Shown here piece by piece: positions 27,015-34,551 of a DNA stretch of 50,784 nt. The notes below the pieces were generated by a model that worked only from the letters and a program-made list of their open reading frames with translations, ran no database searches and had not been told where the DNA came from. Made by a program: the position numbers and the translations under genes. The DNA is from Methanothermococcus sp. (GTDB lineage Archaea; AGJL01; Methanococci; Methanococcales; Methanococcaceae), in NCBI RefSeq assembly GCF_015523155.1, contig NZ_WAKW01000048.1, positions 1-50,784 on the forward strand, written 5' to 3'. Position 1 is the stretch's first letter; each line of letters opens with the position of its first letter.

Positions 27015-27258
27015 TCAGTCAAATTCTACTAATTCATCCAATGGTTCAAATGACTCTTTTACTTACCTCTGCAAATGGGAAATCCAATCATCCGGAAGCT
27101 CTTCAAATGGAGTTTTTGGGGAGATATTTTGGCTTGGGTCTTCTCCTTTTAACGGGTCATACAACCGCAAACTTTACACCTATACTTCCTATACTTTGGT
27201 TTTTCACAACTGTCATCTAATTTGCAGGCTAATTTAAGTTCTACTATTTTTATTCACC
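27015..27258 (-). pseudogene. Decayed rubredoxin
   Basis: On the minus strand, fragments in shifting frames read as a rubredoxin: KYRCKVCGC, then [26 protein letters not shown], then ESFEPLDELVEFD with a stop at 27015. A frameshift follows the first Cys pair, and the second pair (expected CPxC) is hit by base losses (ATTTCCCATTTGC). A further A is added in an A-run near 27054. The GGTG ribosome binding site at 27255-27258 remains, but no ATG follows in frame. It lies between rbr and the peroxiredoxin gene, where an electron donor would be expected. Confidence 0.82.
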
Positions 27259-27288
27259 AAAAAAACAAAAAATTAAATAATGAATAAT

Positions 27289-27969
27289 TTACTCTAATTT
27301 TTTACAGCAAAGCCACCAATCAAGGCATTCTATTTCTCCTTTTTCAGCCGCTTCTTTTCTACTATTCATTTCTTCAACTGTGGAAGCAGGTGGAACTATT
27401 ACTTTATCCCCTATTATATCGTTGTTAGGCCAGTTTGCTGGAAGTGCCACTCCTTTATCGGATGTTTGAAGTGCTTTAACCAATCTTATTATTTCATCGA
27501 TATTTCTTCCAGCCTCCTGTGGATAATACAATATTGCCCTAATAGCTCCCTTATCATCCACAATAAATACAGCCCTAACTGTGTTATTGCCTTTATATGG
27601 GCTTACCATGCCTAATCTTTCAGCCAATTTCCCCCTATCGTCTGCTATCACTGGAAATTCAATGTCAATGTTTAGATTGTCTTTTATCCACTCAATCCAT
27701 TTTAAGTGGCTGAATACTTGGTCTATACTTAAACCTATCAATTCAGTATTTAACTCCCTAAATTGGTCATATCTCTTTTGAAATGCCACAAATTCCGTGG
27801 TGCAAACTGGGGTAAAATCAGCAGGATGGCTGAATAAAATAAACCATTTACCTTCAAAATGATTTGGCAATTTTATAATTCCTTGTGTAGTTTTAACTTC
27901 TACCTCAGGAAATTTCTCTCCTATTACTGGAATTCCATGTTTTTCAATGCAGCATATATCTTCACACAT
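27289..27969 (-). CDS. Peroxiredoxin (Prx6-like archaeal type)
   Basis: A 226-residue peroxiredoxin. The peroxidatic Cys lies in [14 protein letters not shown] (near residues 48-61). [26 protein letters not shown] and the resolving region ECLDWWLCC near the C-terminus are as in archaeal thioredoxin peroxidases. An N-terminal extension with three Cys ([12 protein letters not shown]) is unusual. It removes hydrogen and organic peroxides. It lies upstream of the rubredoxin pseudogene and rubrerythrin. GGAGGGATA precedes the ATG. Confidence 0.94.
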   Translation of the reverse strand: MCEDICCIEKHGIPVIGEKFPEVEVKTTQGIIKLPNHFEGKWFILFSHPADFTPVCTTEFVAFQKRYDQFRELNTELIGLSIDQVFSHLKWIEWIKDNLNIDIEFPVIADDRGKLAERLGMVSPYKGNNTVRAVFIVDDKGAIRAILYYPQEAGRNIDEIIRLVKALQTSDKGVALPANWPNNDIIGDKVIVPPASTVEEMNSRKEAAEKGEIECLDWWLCCKKLE

Positions 27970-28025
27970 ACATTATCCCTCCATATTTTTAATTTTTTTA
28001 TTATTTTTATATTTATTTATTAAAA

Positions 28026-28211
28026 TTAAAGTTTGCTTTCTTTATTTGGCGACCTTGCAACCAATTTTGGGTCATAACCTTTGAATCCACATTCAGGAGT
28101 ATAGCAGGTTACATCATAAAAAGTGCATTTTTCTCCACAGTTTGGACATTTTTCAGGCACTTTATTAGACTCAAATACATATCCACAGTTGGAACATTTC
28201 CACCAAGTCAT
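28026..28211 (-). CDS. Small zinc-ribbon/rubredoxin-like protein, 61 residues
   Basis: It has two CxxC pairs in rubredoxin-domain spacing ([10 protein letters not shown] ... [10 protein letters not shown]) plus two further Cys in [16 protein letters not shown], so up to two metal sites are possible. The first half resembles the C-terminal domain of rubrerythrins. It lies between ferritin and peroxiredoxin with GGTGAAAAT before the ATG. An electron-transfer or iron-handling role is inferred from context. Confidence 0.75.
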   Translation of the reverse strand: MTWWKCSNCGYVFESNKVPEKCPNCGEKCTFYDVTCYTPECGFKGYDPKLVARSPNKESKL

Positions 28212-28237
28212 ATTTTCACCATATATTAAATTTAATA

Positions 28238-28753
28238 TTAATTTTGAGAAATTAATGGAACATAGGTGCGCTGTCCCAAATCTTTGTCGAGCATAAATAA
28301 ACCTCTTTTATCCCCATCTAATAGTTTTAATTTATCCACAATTTCTAAAAACGAAGATTCCTCTTCAACCTGCTCATCTATGAACCATTGTAGCATATTC
28401 ATTGTAGCATAATCCTTTTCAGAAACTGCTAAATCCATTAGATTATTAATAGATTCTGATATAAACTTCTCATGCTCGTATCCATCTTCAAAAACTTCCA
28501 ATATTGATGACCATTCATTTTTTGGCTTGTTGATAGACTCCAATTCTATTTTTCCTCCCCGTTCTATTATATAATTATAAAATTTCATAGCGTGGTCGAG
28601 CTCCTCTTGATATTGAACTTTGAGCCACTGGGCAAATCCTTTTAATCCTATGGATTCGGCATAGGCAGACATAGATAGATATAGATATGCCGAAAAGAGC
28701 TCTTTATTTATCTGTTCATTTAAAGCTTTTAGCACTTTATCTTTAACTACCAT
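28238..28753 (-). CDS. ftn: Ferritin, non-heme bacterial type
   Basis: A 171-residue four-helix protein. [23 protein letters not shown] carries the first Glu ligands, [16 protein letters not shown] the E..H pair, and [17 protein letters not shown] the third set, so the ferroxidase centre is intact. It stores iron as Fe3+ mineral, limiting Fenton chemistry. GGTGAATT precedes the ATG. Only three bases separate it from the upstream thioredoxin-like gene. Confidence 0.95.
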   Translation of the reverse strand: MVVKDKVLKALNEQINKELFSAYLYLSMSAYAESIGLKGFAQWLKVQYQEELDHAMKFYNYIIERGGKIELESINKPKNEWSSILEVFEDGYEHEKFISESINNLMDLAVSEKDYATMNMLQWFIDEQVEEESSFLEIVDKLKLLDGDKRGLFMLDKDLGQRTYVPLISQN

Positions 28754-28756
28754 AAT

Positions 28757-29014
28757 TCACCTATTTAATTTTTCTCTTAGGTATTTTTCAAGTTCTTCAC
28801 TTGAAGGAATCCCTACAAATGCTACCTCCCCATCTATGACAATAGTTGGAACTGCCATTATGTTGTATTTTTTCACAGTTCCAGGATCTTCTGTTGCATC
28901 GATATATTTTACTTCGATGTCATCACAGCTTACTTTCTTTACAACTTCTTCAACTACTCTTTTAGCAGTAGGACAGTGAGGGCATTGAGGAGATGTAATT
29001 ACTTCGATTAACAT
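28757..29014 (-). CDS. Small thioredoxin/glutaredoxin-like protein
   Basis: An 85-residue protein with the active site SPQCPHCPTAKRVV (CPHC) and the cis-proline turn MAVPTIVIDGEVAFVG, like M. jannaschii thioredoxin MJ0307. It likely reduces disulfides, for example of the nearby peroxiredoxin, although its reductant is not visible. It overlaps no gene and probably shares a transcript with ferritin. GGTGATATT precedes the ATG. Confidence 0.9.
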   Translation of the reverse strand: MLIEVITSPQCPHCPTAKRVVEEVVKKVSCDDIEVKYIDATEDPGTVKKYNIMAVPTIVIDGEVAFVGIPSSEELEKYLREKLNR

Positions 29015-29029
29015 AATATCACCAACATT

Positions 29030-29185
29030 TTATATTTTCCTAAATGCAGACTTAGGCAAACCGCATTGAGGACATTTAAATGTATCAGGTAAATCTTCAA
29101 ACTTTGTTCCAGGAGCTATGCTTTGAGATGGTTCCCCTTCATCTTCATCATATATCCAACCACACATGCATTGATATTTAGCCAT
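29030..29185 (-). CDS. Rubredoxin with a CxCG first knuckle, 51 residues
   Basis: The translation begins [17 protein letters not shown] and continues [21 protein letters not shown], ending AFRKI. It is clearly a rubredoxin by the conserved [19 protein letters not shown]-like stretch and second Cys pair CPQC. The first pair is C-M-C-G (Cys6, Cys8) instead of the usual CxxCG, one residue shorter. The frame is otherwise intact and it has its own GGTGATATT. It probably donates electrons to the superoxide reductase upstream and to FprA or rubrerythrin. Inverted repeats surround its ribosome binding site. Confidence 0.88.
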   Translation of the reverse strand: MAKYQCMCGWIYDEDEGEPSQSIAPGTKFEDLPDTFKCPQCGLPKSAFRKI

Positions 29186-29255
29186 AATATCACCGGTTTT
29201 TATTTTTAGGTGATATTAATCTAAAAATCCCTGATTTTTAGCAGATAATATCACC
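29186..29255 (-). promoter_or_regulatory. Inverted repeats masking the rubredoxin ribosome binding site
   Basis: AATATCACC at 29186-29194 (complement of the ribosome binding site GGTGATATT) faces GGTGATATT at 29209-29217. Next comes a perfect 9 bp stem with a 3-base loop, CTAAAAATC-CCT-GATTTTTAG (29221-29241), and a second AATATCACC at 29247-29255. In the mRNA the ribosome binding site could pair with the opposite arm, or be freed if that arm pairs with the second copy. Such a switch is inferred; termination of the SOR transcript is an alternative role. Confidence 0.5.
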
Positions 29256-29283
29256 AACTTATATATTTTAATTATTCATTTGT

Positions 29284-29640
29284 TTATTCTATTTTTATCT
29301 CTTTTTCATACTTCCAAATTCCATGCAAATTACAATACATATATGCAGTCAATTTCATAACGCTGCCCTCATGACCTTCGGATGGGGCTCTTATATAAAA
29401 TACTACCTCTGGTTTAGCATATTGTGTTAAATCTACTCTTGCCAAAGGAATATCTCCTATCCTAAGTCCTATAAATTGTATAAAATGTCCATCTTCCATT
29501 GGATGTTCAACTCCTGCGGTGTGAATTTTAACCTCGAAAATTTCCCCCGCCTTTACTTTATCTTTACACTCAATCATTGGAGTGTGTTTCTTCTCAAAAT
29601 CTGTTCCTTCTACTATGGTTTTTGCATCGGTACAACCCAT
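29284..29640 (-). CDS. sor: Superoxide reductase (neelaredoxin/class II type)
   Basis: A 118-residue protein with the Fe(His)4Cys centre: KKHTP (His near 19), IHTAGVEHPM (two His), and CNLHGIW (Cys and His). GVEHPMEDGHFIQFIGL is the family core. There is no N-terminal desulforedoxin domain, so it is the one-iron class. It reduces superoxide to H2O2, which rubrerythrin and peroxiredoxin then remove. GGTGATAAT lies before the ATG. Confidence 0.96.
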   Translation of the reverse strand: MGCTDAKTIVEGTDFEKKHTPMIECKDKVKAGEIFEVKIHTAGVEHPMEDGHFIQFIGLRIGDIPLARVDLTQYAKPEVVFYIRAPSEGHEGSVMKLTAYMYCNLHGIWKYEKEIKIE

Positions 29641-29722
29641 ATTATCACCTTTTTTGTCCTAACATATATATTACAATTATGCAATTACATATTTTGTAGT
29701 ATATTTAATAAATATTTAACCC

Positions 29723-29733
29723 TTCGAATTTCG
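29723..29733. promoter_or_regulatory. TTCG repeat upstream of superoxide reductase
   Basis: TTCGAATTTCG places two TTCG units three bases apart, about 80 bases upstream of the SOR start and close to TATA-like T/A stretches. TTCG pairs are bound by the methanogen redox regulator MsvR, but with a longer spacer, so this is a weak candidate. Confidence 0.2.
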
Positions 29734-29758
29734 TCAAATTAATGCTAAAATACTACGA

Positions 29759-30073
29759 TTATAATTCATACAATATTTTCATAGCTTTTGTGAATGCAGG
29801 CATACCTGATGTTAATAATACTACCCTTAAAACATCACATATTTCCTCTTTTGTAATGCCGAGCTCAGCCATTCCACTTGCCATCTGTTTTTTAGTTGCT
29901 TTTTCATCTCTTGTTGATGCTGCAATACCTATTGCTATCAACTTTTGGGTTTTGTAATCCAAAACCTTTCCAGAATATACTGCGTCGTTTAATTTAACAA
30001 TTGCCTTATATAACTCTTGACAATCTTCTTTGACATACTTCATTCCTTCTCCTACAAAGACTTCATTTTTCAT
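29759..30073 (-). CDS. AhpD/carboxymuconolactone decarboxylase-fold protein lacking CxxC
   Basis: A 104-residue CMD-family helical protein: LNDAVYSGKVLDYKTQKLIAIGIAAS then ATKKQMASGMAELGITKEEICDVLRVVLLTSG. AhpD enzymes use a CxxC in the region that here reads TRDEKATKKQ, so the usual thiol peroxidase site is absent; the one Cys left is EEICDV. It heads the minus-strand redox run. GGGGGAATA precedes the ATG. Confidence 0.85.
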   Translation of the reverse strand: MKNEVFVGEGMKYVKEDCQELYKAIVKLNDAVYSGKVLDYKTQKLIAIGIAASTRDEKATKKQMASGMAELGITKEEICDVLRVVLLTSGMPAFTKAMKILYEL

Positions 30074-30179
30074 ATTATTCCCCCTTATTTTTTATTTTAA
30101 TTCTTTTATTATTTACAATATAAATTATTCTCATTTTAGTATATATATTTTTTTATATGACCATTATATTAATTTCTGA

Positions 30180-30272
30180 AATTCACAATACAAGAACGAT
30201 TTTAAAGAAGGGGACGAAGTTTTATTTAATATCGAAAAAGATAATATTTTAAAATTAGCCCATAAGATTTAA
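30180..30272 (+). pseudogene. Possible remnant of a small gene (C-terminus only)
   Basis: A plus-strand frame reads NSQYKNDFKEGDEVLFNIEKDNILKLAHKI and stops at 30272. KEGDEVLFNIEKDNILKL resembles the end of an AbrB-type or related beta-rich domain. A stop lies immediately upstream and no start codon is available, so it looks like the tail of a decayed gene. It overlaps the end of the minus-strand gene at 30255. Chance is possible. Confidence 0.3.
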
Positions 30273-30875
30273 AAACTCTTTTATCAGTTTTTCATATGTG
30301 TTATTTTTATTATTTTTATCATTAGGTTTAAGTTCATCATTTATACATCTTTTTTTCCATTCTTCACATAATTTTTTATTTATATTTAATTTTTTCAGCA
30401 AATCACAATTACCCTTTAAAATGTGTTTTTTAAAATAATTATAACCAATATCATATTTCTTTTTCAAAAAATAATCAAGATAATCATATATTTTTAAATT
30501 TTCTTCAAGGGATATGTTGTATTTTAACCGTATATTATACTTCCATAAGTTGTCGATTTTTATATGCAAGTCATAACCCAAACAAAAGGAATATTCTACT
30601 CTATTTTTTGGTTCAAAGAATTCAAAAACATTGTTGTCATAAAAATGCGTAATCCTCCTCTCCAAGTTAGAAATATGGTTTATATCTGGAATTATGCAGC
30701 CAAAATAAAAGTTGTCCAAATCAATATTATTTATTATTTTATTTATAATCTTTTTATTATTATTTACACTATCAAAATCTGTGATTTTATAATTTTCCAA
30801 AAATCTTCGATTTTTGTCTCCCAACGGTTCCAAAAATAACTTTTCAAAAATTAAATGGGCATATGCATTAGGCAT
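30255..30875 (-). CDS. Putative zinc-dependent phospholipase C-fold protein
   Basis: A 206-residue protein starting MPNAYAHLIFEKLFLEPL. The His-containing start (AYAH), FYFGCIIPDINHI, RRITHFYD and LGYDLHIKID give the spaced His/Asp pattern of the PLC/S1-P1 nuclease fold, common in archaeal and bacterial zinc-dependent PLC-like proteins. The C-terminal third is Lys/Asn-rich. There is no signal peptide. It starts 12 bases after the apgM-like gene's stop on the same strand. The specific substrate is unknown. Confidence 0.6.
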   Translation of the reverse strand: MPNAYAHLIFEKLFLEPLGDKNRRFLENYKITDFDSVNNNKKIINKIINNIDLDNFYFGCIIPDINHISNLERRITHFYDNNVFEFFEPKNRVEYSFCLGYDLHIKIDNLWKYNIRLKYNISLEENLKIYDYLDYFLKKKYDIGYNYFKKHILKGNCDLLKKLNINKKLCEEWKKRCINDELKPNDKNNKNNTYEKLIKEFLNLMG

Positions 30876-30886
30876 TTTTTCACTTA

Positions 30887-32185
30887 TTATTCTTTTAAAT
30901 GCTCAATATCATCATCATTTGGAATATATTTTAGGATGGAGCTCCCACTTCTCAAACCATAAAGCAGAGCTCTGTCAGTATAGTTCAAAATAACATTCAT
31001 CAAATCTTTTGAAAATATCCTTAAATGACCTTTTGAGCATGCTATTTCGTTAAATTCTTTAACATCATCAAATCGGACATTTTTTCCAACAACCACAATG
31101 GGAACGCTTTCCCCCGAATGAATAAGACTTCCAACAGAAGGTGTTGAGTGGTCGGCGGTAATTACTATTAAATTTTTATCCAAATTAATGTTTAATAGTG
31201 GGGCTAAATAATTATCAATTTTTTCAATTACTTTAACTTTATTCATAGGATTTTTTGTGTGTGCAGCTTCATCTGTTTCTTTTGTATGGATATGGACAAA
31301 ATCATAATCTATTAACTTTATTCCAGTATTTACCGCAGTTTCAAAGTCCTCAATAGCCATATAATTCATTTTCAAAAGTTTCGACAGTCCTTTAAAAACA
31401 GCACTATTTGCTATAATAATCCCATTCATGCCCCATTTTTCTTTAAATGAAGGAATATTCTCATTATATTTTCCAGCCCATTTTGTCAGCAGAAAATTTG
31501 CAGGTTGTTTTTGTTTTCTCTTTCTTTTAATATTTATATCGTGGTTTTCAAGGATTTTATAACATTTTAGTAGATATTTATTTAATGCGTTGCATGTGCT
31601 CTCTGCTTTTCGATATTCCATGTCATTTTTGCATAATTCCTTTACAGGAAATACCTTCATCACATGCCTATCTTTATAGAATGGGTCAGAATCAGAAATT
31701 TTATCAGAAATCCATCCATTTTCTTCTTTTATTTTTAATATAAAATGCACATCATAAGAATATTTTAATTCAAATTCGTATCCATCAACAAAATTTGGCA
31801 GTGAATCTATTAATTTCTTTATTTCTTCCTTTGATATGTTTTTTGTTCGTCTATCCATTACATAATAACCCTTTTCATCAGATTTTACGAATCCAAGGGA
31901 TGCCCTTAAATAGATGGCATTATTTTCCATCTCCATATTTTCTCCAAGTGCTTCAATAACCCCCCTTCCGGGAAAGTCCTCAATGGAATACCCCCATAGC
32001 AAAAAATGAGCAACCTCGGTTCCCAATGGAATACCCTCCCCATATGGCACCATAAGTCCAGTCATGCCTTTTTCCGCAAGTTTATCCAAATTTGGAGTTT
32101 TAGAATATTCAAGTGGTGTTTTTCCACCTAAAACTTCTGCGGTTCTATCCCCCAATCCATCAAGTAGTATCAAAATGGTTCTCAT
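30887..32185 (-). CDS. apgM: ApgM-type 2,3-bisphosphoglycerate-independent phosphoglycerate mutase homologue
   Basis: A 432-residue alkaline-phosphatase-superfamily protein. ILLDGLGDR (Asp9) and TADHSTPS near the C-terminus bind metals, and FPGRGVIEALG is characteristic of archaeal ApgM. The nucleophile loop reads GTEVAH with Thr56, where the family normally has Ser (GSD/GSE). Phosphoglycerate mutase interconverts 3- and 2-phosphoglycerate in glycolysis and gluconeogenesis. Because of the Thr, a related phosphotransfer on another substrate should be considered. It forms a minus-strand group with the genes at 32254 and 33140. GGTGATATT precedes the ATG. Confidence 0.8.
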   Translation of the reverse strand: MRTILILLDGLGDRTAEVLGGKTPLEYSKTPNLDKLAEKGMTGLMVPYGEGIPLGTEVAHFLLWGYSIEDFPGRGVIEALGENMEMENNAIYLRASLGFVKSDEKGYYVMDRRTKNISKEEIKKLIDSLPNFVDGYEFELKYSYDVHFILKIKEENGWISDKISDSDPFYKDRHVMKVFPVKELCKNDMEYRKAESTCNALNKYLLKCYKILENHDINIKRKRKQKQPANFLLTKWAGKYNENIPSFKEKWGMNGIIIANSAVFKGLSKLLKMNYMAIEDFETAVNTGIKLIDYDFVHIHTKETDEAAHTKNPMNKVKVIEKIDNYLAPLLNINLDKNLIVITADHSTPSVGSLIHSGESVPIVVVGKNVRFDDVKEFNEIACSKGHLRIFSKDLMNVILNYTDRALLYGLRSGSSILKYIPNDDDIEHLKE

Positions 32186-32253
32186 AATATCACCAAAATT
32201 AAAAAAATAACGTTAAAATATAAAATTAAAAAACATATAAAATATAACAGATG

Positions 32254-33087
32254 TTAAATAAAGTTTTTTACAATCTCAATATATCTAAAATCCCCTTCAT
32301 AACCTTTTTTTACAATCTCAATTGATGATGGATATATAAATTCATTTAATATGCCCAATATATTTTCTTTATCAAAAATAACCTTCCCATCCTTATCTCT
32401 ATAATTTCCACTGAATACGCATGAAAATTGATTTTTACCCTGATCCCATTTGTAGCCGATAATTTCTTTTATCTCATCCCCTTCTTTTACATCCTTTACA
32501 GATAGTATGAGCTCTACATCAAACTCAATACATAGTTTATGATATATCTCCAAAACTTCTCTAAACTGGTCTATTTTAAAATCACCGTTGTGGTGGATTC
32601 TTTCACCACTTATTATTTTCCCGCTCAACTGTTTTGCAAGAGGGATTCTTATAATTCTTAAATATGAATGACATCCAACACACGGCGTATAGTAATTATA
32701 CTTCTTTGATATCGTCACTGCAAACCTACCATTCAATGCATTCCATAGTTTTGGTTCAAACATGAAGTGAAGTGGCAAAAGAGTTTTATTTTCATATAGT
32801 TGATTTATCCTTTTGTTTAGAAGTTTCCAATTTCTATAAAATATATTCATATCCCCATAATCTGTTCCAGTAAATGCCACTATTGGAAGAACAACATTTA
32901 TATCATCATTTTCCATTGCCTTTATTATTGCTGCGGCACTATCTCTCCCTGAAAATTCTCCAATTACTATATCCTTTAAATTTATGCCTTCGTTATTAAT
33001 TATGTCCATAGTTTCTTTTGAAAGTTCCAATTCTTTAAATGACCTTTTGAAATCGATAAAATTATCATTATATTTAATTATATTCAA
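32254..33087 (-). CDS. PP-loop-like protein of unknown substrate
   Basis: A 277-residue protein. VIGEFSGRDSAAAIIKAM near residues 42-58 resembles the ATP-binding SGGxDS PP-loop of N-type ATP pyrophosphatases, with Arg in place of the second Gly. VVLPIVAFTGTDYGD follows, and YYTPCVGCHSYLRIIRIPLAKQ contains a CxxC/H cluster and basic residues, then SGERIHHNGD. This suggests adenylation chemistry, perhaps thiolation or amide formation, but the substrate is unknown. The start is TTG at 33087 behind GGTGAAATC. It lies between the ApgM-like and TIM-barrel genes. Confidence 0.65.
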   Translation of the reverse strand: MNIIKYNDNFIDFKRSFKELELSKETMDIINNEGINLKDIVIGEFSGRDSAAAIIKAMENDDINVVLPIVAFTGTDYGDMNIFYRNWKLLNKRINQLYENKTLLPLHFMFEPKLWNALNGRFAVTISKKYNYYTPCVGCHSYLRIIRIPLAKQLSGKIISGERIHHNGDFKIDQFREVLEIYHKLCIEFDVELILSVKDVKEGDEIKEIIGYKWDQGKNQFSCVFSGNYRDKDGKVIFDKENILGILNEFIYPSSIEIVKKGYEGDFRYIEIVKNFI

Positions 33088-33139
33088 GATTTCACCACTA
33101 TTATATTTATGTATTTATATTTATATGTTTTTAGATATC

Positions 33140-33835
33140 TTATTTGTGGTTATTTAAATAATTTTTCAACAGATTTTTTGTATGTATAATTTCATCCAGT
33201 TTCATAAGTTCAATGAGCCAGAAATCGCATTTATTATCTAATAGTTTGTCCAAAACAGGCCTTAAATTATCCAAATTATCTGGTGCAATATGTCCTATTT
33301 TATCTCTTTCGAGCTCATACACATGGACGTTATATATTCTGTCGGAAAAAATATCAATGAATTCCTCCCTATCATTATAAGCCACATGACCGATATCAAA
33401 AGTTATATTACAGTCGCAAATATCTGCCATTTCAACTACATTGTTGGGATTTGATGAAAATCCCGTCCTTAAATTTTCAATACATAATGTTATATTGTTC
33501 CTTTTTGCATAGTTGCTTATTTCTGATAAATTATTTATTAAAGTATCCTTGTCAGGTTCCCTTCCATTATGCAAATGAATTGTTAGGTAATCATATCCCT
33601 TTATTTCATCGAGTATATTTTTTAAAGCCATTAAACAGGTTTTATTTTTATCTTTTGGATTTCCTAAATTAATTATTGGTGCGTGAAATCCTATGATAGA
33701 CTCGTTTTTTATTATTTTTGGATAGTAATGAAGTCCCCAGTCAATATATTTAAAATTTGTATGGTTTTCAACTGGATTTTTAAAAGGTAATTTTGGTATT
33801 TTTCCTATTTTTGAACGCATGCAAATGCCGAGCAT
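33140..33835 (-). CDS. Xylose isomerase-like TIM-barrel protein
   Basis: A 231-residue protein of the AP endonuclease 2/xylose isomerase-like superfamily. YLTIHLHNGREPD, ITLCIENLRTGFSSNPNNV, ITFDIGHVAYNDR, YNVHVYELERDKIGHIAP and FWLIEL present the expected metal-binding His, Glu and Asp residues at the ends of beta strands. It could act as an isomerase, epimerase or endonuclease; the small size argues for an isomerase-type enzyme. It is upstream of the PP-loop-like gene in the same direction, so the three genes 33835-30887 may form a unit. GGTGATTTT precedes the ATG. Confidence 0.75.
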   Translation of the reverse strand: MLGICMRSKIGKIPKLPFKNPVENHTNFKYIDWGLHYYPKIIKNESIIGFHAPIINLGNPKDKNKTCLMALKNILDEIKGYDYLTIHLHNGREPDKDTLINNLSEISNYAKRNNITLCIENLRTGFSSNPNNVVEMADICDCNITFDIGHVAYNDREEFIDIFSDRIYNVHVYELERDKIGHIAPDNLDNLRPVLDKLLDNKCDFWLIELMKLDEIIHTKNLLKNYLNNHK

Positions 33836-33963
33836 AAAATCACCATTTTAACAATATATGCTATTATCTATTAGATTATATAAACATTATCATTAAAAAA
33901 ATTAATATATTATATTTAAATTTTTAAATTAAAAATAAAATAAAAAAGAAAAAAATTTATTAT

Positions 33964-34383
33964 TTAATCTTTAATATTTGAAATAATGATTTTTGTTAAT
34001 ATCATACCCAAATAGGCAGCTCTCTTTGGTTTTACTATTATTGATGAATGTTTATCTTCTCTATGGAATCCTACCAATATAGATGCTGTTCTTTTTTCAT
34101 CTGCTGGAAGTATTGCTATCGAAATTCTGCTACCTTCATTTGCAAAGCAAGTTCCAACATCCTGTATCTTTTGTAATTTTACTCCTTCTCTTTTGAATTT
34201 TTTATTTATATTTTCTGCGGTAATTACACCACTATTCAACAAAGTTATCAATAATGAGGTTGTTTCCTTATCCATATTTACGGATTCTATCTCTTCACCG
34301 TCTTCTTTTGACAGTGATAATATAATCAAACCATCTTCGTATTTAGGAACCAAAATCTTCCCCTGTGCGCCGGATATATACAT
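33964..34383 (-). CDS. Conserved-looking protein of unknown function, 139 residues
   Basis: A mixed alpha/beta protein starting MYISGAQGKILVPKYEDGLI after GGTGAGGGA. TSLLITLLNSGVITAENINKKFKREGVKL suggests a helical segment, and VGTCFANEGSRISIAILPADEKRTASILVGFHREDKHSS a beta-rich one; IVKPKRAAYLGMILTKII is a basic amphipathic C-terminus. There are no recognisable catalytic motifs or membrane segments. It stands alone between the TIM-barrel gene and the NikR-like regulator. Confidence 0.7.
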   Translation of the reverse strand: MYISGAQGKILVPKYEDGLIILSLSKEDGEEIESVNMDKETTSLLITLLNSGVITAENINKKFKREGVKLQKIQDVGTCFANEGSRISIAILPADEKRTASILVGFHREDKHSSIIVKPKRAAYLGMILTKIIISNIKD

Positions 34384-34551
34384 TCCCTCACCTTTGAAAT
34401 TTTATATGCCTTATTACATAATATACAATATAAAAAGATTATATAACTATATATAGGTTATGATTTTTATAAAAATCTATATTTTAAATATTATTTATAC
34501 ACCTAAATAAATAATTTATAATTTACTATTATGGATATAGTAGAGGAGGTT

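Noticed and set aside
26969-27220. A plus-strand frame of 83 residues over the rubrerythrin start and the decayed rubredoxin
   Set aside because: The minus strand reads as rubredoxin in pieces; the plus-strand product has no family features or ribosome binding site.
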